Shown: positions 61,001-64,000 of the stretch, in pieces
Numbering within the stretch: the stretch's first letter is position 1
Layout of the letters: every line of letters begins with the position of its first letter
Assembly (NCBI GenBank): GCA_903824665.1
Contig: CAIJXT010000030.1
Coordinates: forward strand, 124,001-188,000
Direction of reading: 5' to 3'
Length of the DNA: 64,000 bases
Source: an uncultured Bacteroidota bacterium
Lineage (GTDB): Bacteria; Bacteroidota; Bacteroidia; Chitinophagales; Chitinophagaceae
Notes under the pieces: generated by a model
Seen by the model: only the letters and a program-made list of their open reading frames with translations
Told to the model about the DNA's origin: nothing
Databases searched by the model: none
Position numbers and translations under genes: made by a program

Positions 61001-64000
61001 GACACTTATTGGTGCACCATCCGGTGGTCTCTGGACAAGTTCAGTGCCATCTGTTGCCACGATCGGTTCATTGTCAGGTACTGTTATGGGTATCACCACA
61101 GGCACATCGGTTATAACATATACGTTGGCTACAACATGCCGTACAACTGCAATTGTAACTGTGCAGCCATTGCCATCACTCATAGTAGGCCCATCACAGG
61201 TGTGCGTCAACTCTACAATTGCACTGTTCAATTTTACTCCTCCGGGTGGTATTTGGTCCAGCAGCAATACTGCAATAGCCTCAATCGGCACCAATGGAGT
61301 CGTGACAGGTATCAGCGCGGGTGTGGTACTTATAACTTTTACCGCAACCAGTACAGGCTGTATTGTTACCAAGTCTATAACTGTTAATCCATTACCTGCG
61401 CCTATCTCTGGTCCTACCGTTGTCTGCGCAGGATCTACCATCACACTTACCACTGCATCTACAGGCGGCACCTGGAGTAGCAGCGGCCTGCATGCAAGTG
61501 TTGGATCACTTTCAGGAATTGTTACAGGTATCAGTTCAGGTGCTGAGGTAATTACGTATACTTTACCCACCGGCTGTATAGCAACATATACAATTTCTGT
61601 AGACCCGCTGCCCGGAGCAATACTGGGCGGTCTGTTGGTTTGTCACGGATACACTATAGTACTCACCAACGATACTGCCGGCGGTGTATGGAGTATAGCC
61701 CCAGCTACAGTAGCAACTATCAGTGCTACAGGTGTAGTTACTGCTGTTGCTCCTGGTACTGCAACGGTAACTTACACTATGCCACTTACGGGTTGTTTTG
61801 TTACCGCTGTTGTTACCGTGAATCCACTACCGGCTCCAATCACCGGCTTGCTCAACTTGTGCGTAAATGACTCAACTACGTTGCATGACACTACTTCTGG
61901 TGGAACTTGGTCCAGCGAGAATATTTACATCGCTGTTATCGACGATACTACTGGTCTTCTCGCAACAGTTTCTGCAGGAACCGTAACTATCACTTATACA
62001 ATTTCTTCCACAGGTTGTTATACAACGGCAATTGTAACCATCAACCCAACACCACAGCCTATTACAGGACCATTGCAGGTGTGTGTCAATGACAGCGTAA
62101 CGCTGAGCAATGTCACTACCGGCGGCTCATGGAGCAGCAGTAATCCGGCTGTAGCAGTCATAGGCTCCGCAACGGGTGTTGTCAGAGGTATTTTGCCGGG
62201 CACATCAGTTATTACTTATACATTACCTTCAAGTTGTCCGCGTGTAGTTGTAGTTACAGTCAATCCGCTCCCGGCTACCATTTCCGGTGCATTGTCCATA
62301 TGTCAGGGCGACACAACTACGCTCACCAGTGCCACGCCCGGAGGAACGTGGGCCAGCAGCGCACCACTAACCGCGTTTATATTTATGCCTTCGGGTGTGA
62401 TGATTGGTATAGCGACCGGAACAGCTACCATAACGTACAAGTTGCCAACAGGTTGTTTCACCGCGTCAACAGTGATTGTCAATCCCATACCTCTTTCATC
62501 TTTAATCTCGGGTAGTAGGCAGGTCTGCGTTAATGCTACCACTACTTTATCGTACCCCGCAGCTGGTGGCACATGGTCTAGTGCACATCCGCTGATCGCC
62601 ACCATTACGCCGTCAGGGGGCGTTGTAACTGGTATTGCTCCTGGTACGGCTCGTATTACTTATACACTGCCCACCGGCTGTGATACATTCATAACAGTAA
62701 CGGTAAACCCGATACCATCAGCGATTACTGGTGTCGCCCAGGTTTGTGTAAACAGCACTACTACACTTAGTACAATTACTACCGGCGGCACCTGGAGCAG
62801 CAGTAACCTCGCAATTGGTTCTATCAATTCCAGTGGTGTGTTTACCGGTATCGCACAGGGCACCAGTACGGTGTCTTATATATTGCCAACCGGTTGCTTT
62901 ATTACCAGAATCGTGACGGTAAATCCGCTGCCCGGTCCTATTGTTGGGGTCGCTGTCATCTGTAATGGTTCCAGCACTATATTGTCATCAACACCTACTG
63001 GTGGTGGATGGAGTACTGGCAATCCGTTTGTAGCATCTGTATCTGCATTTTCAACAGGTTTTGATTCTGCTGTTGTAACCGGACTCAATGTAGGTACTGC
63101 ACGCATAACCTACACATTACCTACAGGATGTATTTCAACGATTGTAGTTACTGTTCAACCAATGCCGACTACTGTTTTAGGACCTGATTCTGTATGCGTC
63201 GGATCTACAATAACACTCACAAGCGGACCAACCGCCGGTGTTTGGATAAGTGGAAATGCTGCAGTGGGTACTGTCGATGCATTGACAGGTGTTTACACCG
63301 GAATCAGTGTTGGGGTTGATACTATTACTTTCACTATTACCTACCCACCAATTGGCTGTTCTGTAACACACGTTATTACTGTTAATCCGGTACCAACAGC
63401 AATTTTTGGCGATACCAGCGTCTGTGTTGGTTTCACAATTACTGCGATCGATACTACAGCTGGTGGAACATGGAGTATCAGCGATGGTACGATAGCTTCA
63501 ATTAACCCTGTTACTGGTGTAATTACTGGTATCGCAGAGGGGTCTGCAACCATCACCTACACATTACCTACTACTTGTTTTGTGGTTCGCAGAATTCACG
63601 TAAGGCCGATACCTAATATCGGTGTGACAAATAGCAATCCTACCGTGATTTGTAAATACGCATCAGTCACACTCACCGCATCGGGTGCAGGTCCGGGTGG
63701 CAATTATTTCTGGACGCCGCCTACGGGGCTGTCCGGAACATCAGGCCCGGTAGTTACTGCAAGTCCTACAATCACAACTACATACACTGTTATCGGAACC
63801 ACACAATATGGTTGTCCGGATACGGCTTTTGTAACGGTATTTGTTGACTCATTACTTAATGGTATCATCATAACAGGGCAGGATAGTATCTGTAAAGGTG
63901 ATTGTACATTGCTGATCGCCAATGGCAGAGAAGGTACTTACTTCAACTGGAAGCCTTCTGTAGGACTGTCCTGCACTATTTGCGACACAGTTACAGCTTG
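58041..64000 (+). CDS. Giant Ig-like-repeat surface protein, probable type IX cargo (3' end outside window)
   Basis: The frame is open from the ATG at 58041 to the last base, giving at least 1986 residues. It starts with a basic N-terminal stretch and a hydrophobic export signal (LVCGMVALLAMLAPGDATA), then a unique domain to about residue 155. About 23 Ig-like (BID_2/Big_2-type) repeats of 72-80 residues follow, each with VCxGxTTTL, GGTWSSS, IATV, GVVTG, GTATITYTLPTGC and VTVNPLP elements. From about residue 1855 two PKD-like modules follow (YFWTPPTGLSGTSG, YFNWKPSVGLSCTIC). Repeats are followed in relatives by a gliding or type IX sorting domain, which would lie beyond the window. Probably an adhesin or surface filament. 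Confidence 0.88.
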   Translation, partial: MNNFLRAQLRHFSINSIYNTIRPGVGLVCGMVALLAMLAPGDATAAIGFSGGAVSPATQQVCSGSTGTFTFNPTTCSLGAGPDWSGTYSVDSSSDGITWFVASGASTGVITAASPTVVYTTPVLTTATPGCITVHYRVSVTGIVAHCLGLPDFFSGPVDVNICPLPAPIGGNAPICFGNVLSLTNATAGGTWSSGGPAITVINPTLGDVTPSSLAGGVATISYTALGCSRTVVVTANPTPNPITGAASVCQGSTTLLVSGPAGGTWTSSSADATVDALGVVTGVTAGGTATISYALAPGGCFQVKTISVNPIPTAITGGLAICVTGTTSLNSTPAGGNWISGAPGTATVNITSGLVTGVSVGIANITYALPVTGCRAVTTVTVNSTPAAITGSFNVCQGDTVTLSSASAGGAWSTSDALIASVPNVTVGDVVGEASGTATITYSLGSCFATAVVTVNPTPTPIAGSHVVCLGQTTVLTSSPSGGTWSSSIPANGSVSSSGTVTGLTLGTTIITYGLPGACIDTHLISVEPLPLPITGTLAICVGSCATLLSGTAGGTWAISNTAIDTIGLTSGSLCGVSGGSDIVTYTLPTGCQVTTVVTINPLPDSITGPAGVCAGFTITLVSGPSGGTWTSSIPPIGSIDPVSGVFTGLSLGGGTTQVNYTLPTGCVMTRDISVYPNPTAIGGTLTVCFGSTTVLNNFTPGGPGTWSSSHPLIAPINPTSGVVTGLGVGTATITYTMPTGCITTAIVTVNPLPAAIGGYPRTCLGFCTPLVNTTSGGSWTSFDPTIATVNPSTGLLCGISLGTTFITYTIPTGCYTITIATVDAVPPPPTGDSSICVGETSVISHIIPGGTWTSSDTVTARVFVGTGLVTGVTAGTAYITYTLPTGCTAVTLITVNPNPPATTGTLYMCEGNSTTLTNVFPGGAWSSSNTGIATVGTSGVVTGIGAGLATISYTLPSGCAATVQVTVYPLPAIIGSVLVCPGIAQTLIGAPSGGLWTSSVPSVATIGSLSGTVMGITTGTSVITYTLATTCRTTAIVTVQPLPSLIVGPSQVCVNSTIALFNFTPPGGIWSSSNTAIASIGTNGVVTGISAGVVLITFTATSTGCIVTKSITVNPLPAPISGPTVVCAGSTITLTTASTGGTWSSSGLHASVGSLSGIVTGISSGAEVITYTLPTGCIATYTISVDPLPGAILGGLLVCHGYTIVLTNDTAGGVWSIAPATVATISATGVVTAVAPGTATVTYTMPLTGCFVTAVVTVNPLPAPITGLLNLCVNDSTTLHDTTSGGTWSSENIYIAVIDDTTGLLATVSAGTVTITYTISSTGCYTTAIVTINPTPQPITGPLQVCVNDSVTLSNVTTGGSWSSSNPAVAVIGSATGVVRGILPGTSVITYTLPSSCPRVVVVTVNPLPATISGALSICQGDTTTLTSATPGGTWASSAPLTAFIFMPSGVMIGIATGTATITYKLPTGCFTASTVIVNPIPLSSLISGSRQVCVNATTTLSYPAAGGTWSSAHPLIATITPSGGVVTGIAPGTARITYTLPTGCDTFITVTVNPIPSAITGVAQVCVNSTTTLSTITTGGTWSSSNLAIGSINSSGVFTGIAQGTSTVSYILPTGCFITRIVTVNPLPGPIVGVAVICNGSSTILSSTPTGGGWSTGNPFVASVSAFSTGFDSAVVTGLNVGTARITYTLPTGCISTIVVTVQPMPTTVLGPDSVCVGSTITLTSGPTAGVWISGNAAVGTVDALTGVYTGISVGVDTITFTITYPPIGCSVTHVITVNPVPTAIFGDTSVCVGFTITAIDTTAGGTWSISDGTIASINPVTGVITGIAEGSATITYTLPTTCFVVRRIHVRPIPNIGVTNSNPTVICKYASVTLTASGAGPGGNYFWTPPTGLSGTSGPVVTASPTITTTYTVIGTTQYGCPDTAFVTVFVDSLLNGIIITGQDSICKGDCTLLIANGREGTYFNWKPSVGLSCTICDTVTA
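58506..63620 (+). repeat. About 23 tandem Ig-like repeat units
   Basis: Protein-level repeat period of about 73-78 residues (220-235 bases), degenerate at DNA level. Counted from the GG.W cores. Nearly every unit has two Cys, one in the VC opening and one in the TGC near the end. Copies 6 and 9 (about 59650 and 60310) carry a second Cys pair (GSCA/SLCG and GFCT/LLCG). Confidence 0.85.

Noticed and set aside
60947-61570. Long minus-strand open frames inside the giant repeat gene (this one 207 codons; several others between 58.4 and 63.9 kb)
   Set aside because: They are periodic shadows of the plus-strand Ig repeats, with the same period and no start signals. The plus frame is continuous for nearly 6 kb.

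Overview
The window looks like the chromosome of a Bacteroidota bacterium, most likely from the Chitinophagales/Chitinophagaceae. Four things point there: the ruvA-sprA gene pair with a type IX secretion translocon protein; a secreted protein ending in a type IX sorting domain; LytS/LytTR two-component pairs whose sensors carry periplasmic-type TPR or beta-propeller domains; and promoters of the Bacteroidota type (TTTG ... TAnnTTTG). No rRNA, CRISPR array, prophage or complete insertion sequence was seen.

Layout. 1-11.5 kb: 3' end of a B12-dependent ribonucleotide reductase gene, a DUF433 protein, a peroxiredoxin, an unknown envelope protein, ruvA and the giant sprA. 11.5-20.8 kb: a multipass membrane protein, rbfA with a LolC/E-type permease, a glycosyltransferase, an AraC regulator overlapping a DUF983 gene, a TPR sensor kinase overlapping its LytTR regulator, and a small lipoprotein. 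20.9-30.9 kb: clpS, dipeptidyl peptidase IV, mnmA, an A+T-rich insert with a decayed gene and a lipoprotein, the shikimate cluster aroB-aroA-aroC, a type IX cargo protein and a DUF6580 membrane protein. 31-40.1 kb: recQ, a methyltransferase, DUF6157, tRNA-Lys followed by a GIY-YIG gene and two tRNA-derived repeats, a frameshifted VOC gene, a TonB-dependent receptor, rpe and a TPR lipoprotein.

40.1-50 kb is an accessory, gene-sparse, mostly A+T-richer segment. It holds an outer-membrane protein, a coiled-coil membrane protein, a secreted metallopeptidase-like protein, a stand-alone DUF4062 (TIR-like) protein, a toxin-antitoxin pair, an NRAMP-type transporter with altered metal-site motifs, and several families of short dispersed repeats. 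50-58 kb returns to backbone genes: a beta-propeller sensor kinase with LytTR regulator, a thioredoxin-like protein, a MerR regulator, a coiled-coil protein and murA (with Asp in place of the fosfomycin-target Cys). 58 kb to the end is one open gene for a giant surface protein of about 23 Ig-like repeats, which runs off the window.

Functionally, SprA would export the type IX cargo proteins, including the 29.1 kb protein and very probably the giant Ig-repeat protein. The two LytS/LytTR pairs probably monitor the envelope. Several genes have a TAnnTTTG-like box ending only 4-7 bases before the start codon, which suggests leaderless transcripts. The most unusual locus is the tRNA-Lys/GIY-YIG unit at 34.5-35.2 kb, where the 3' half of the tRNA plus its terminator is repeated twice downstream of a small nuclease gene.
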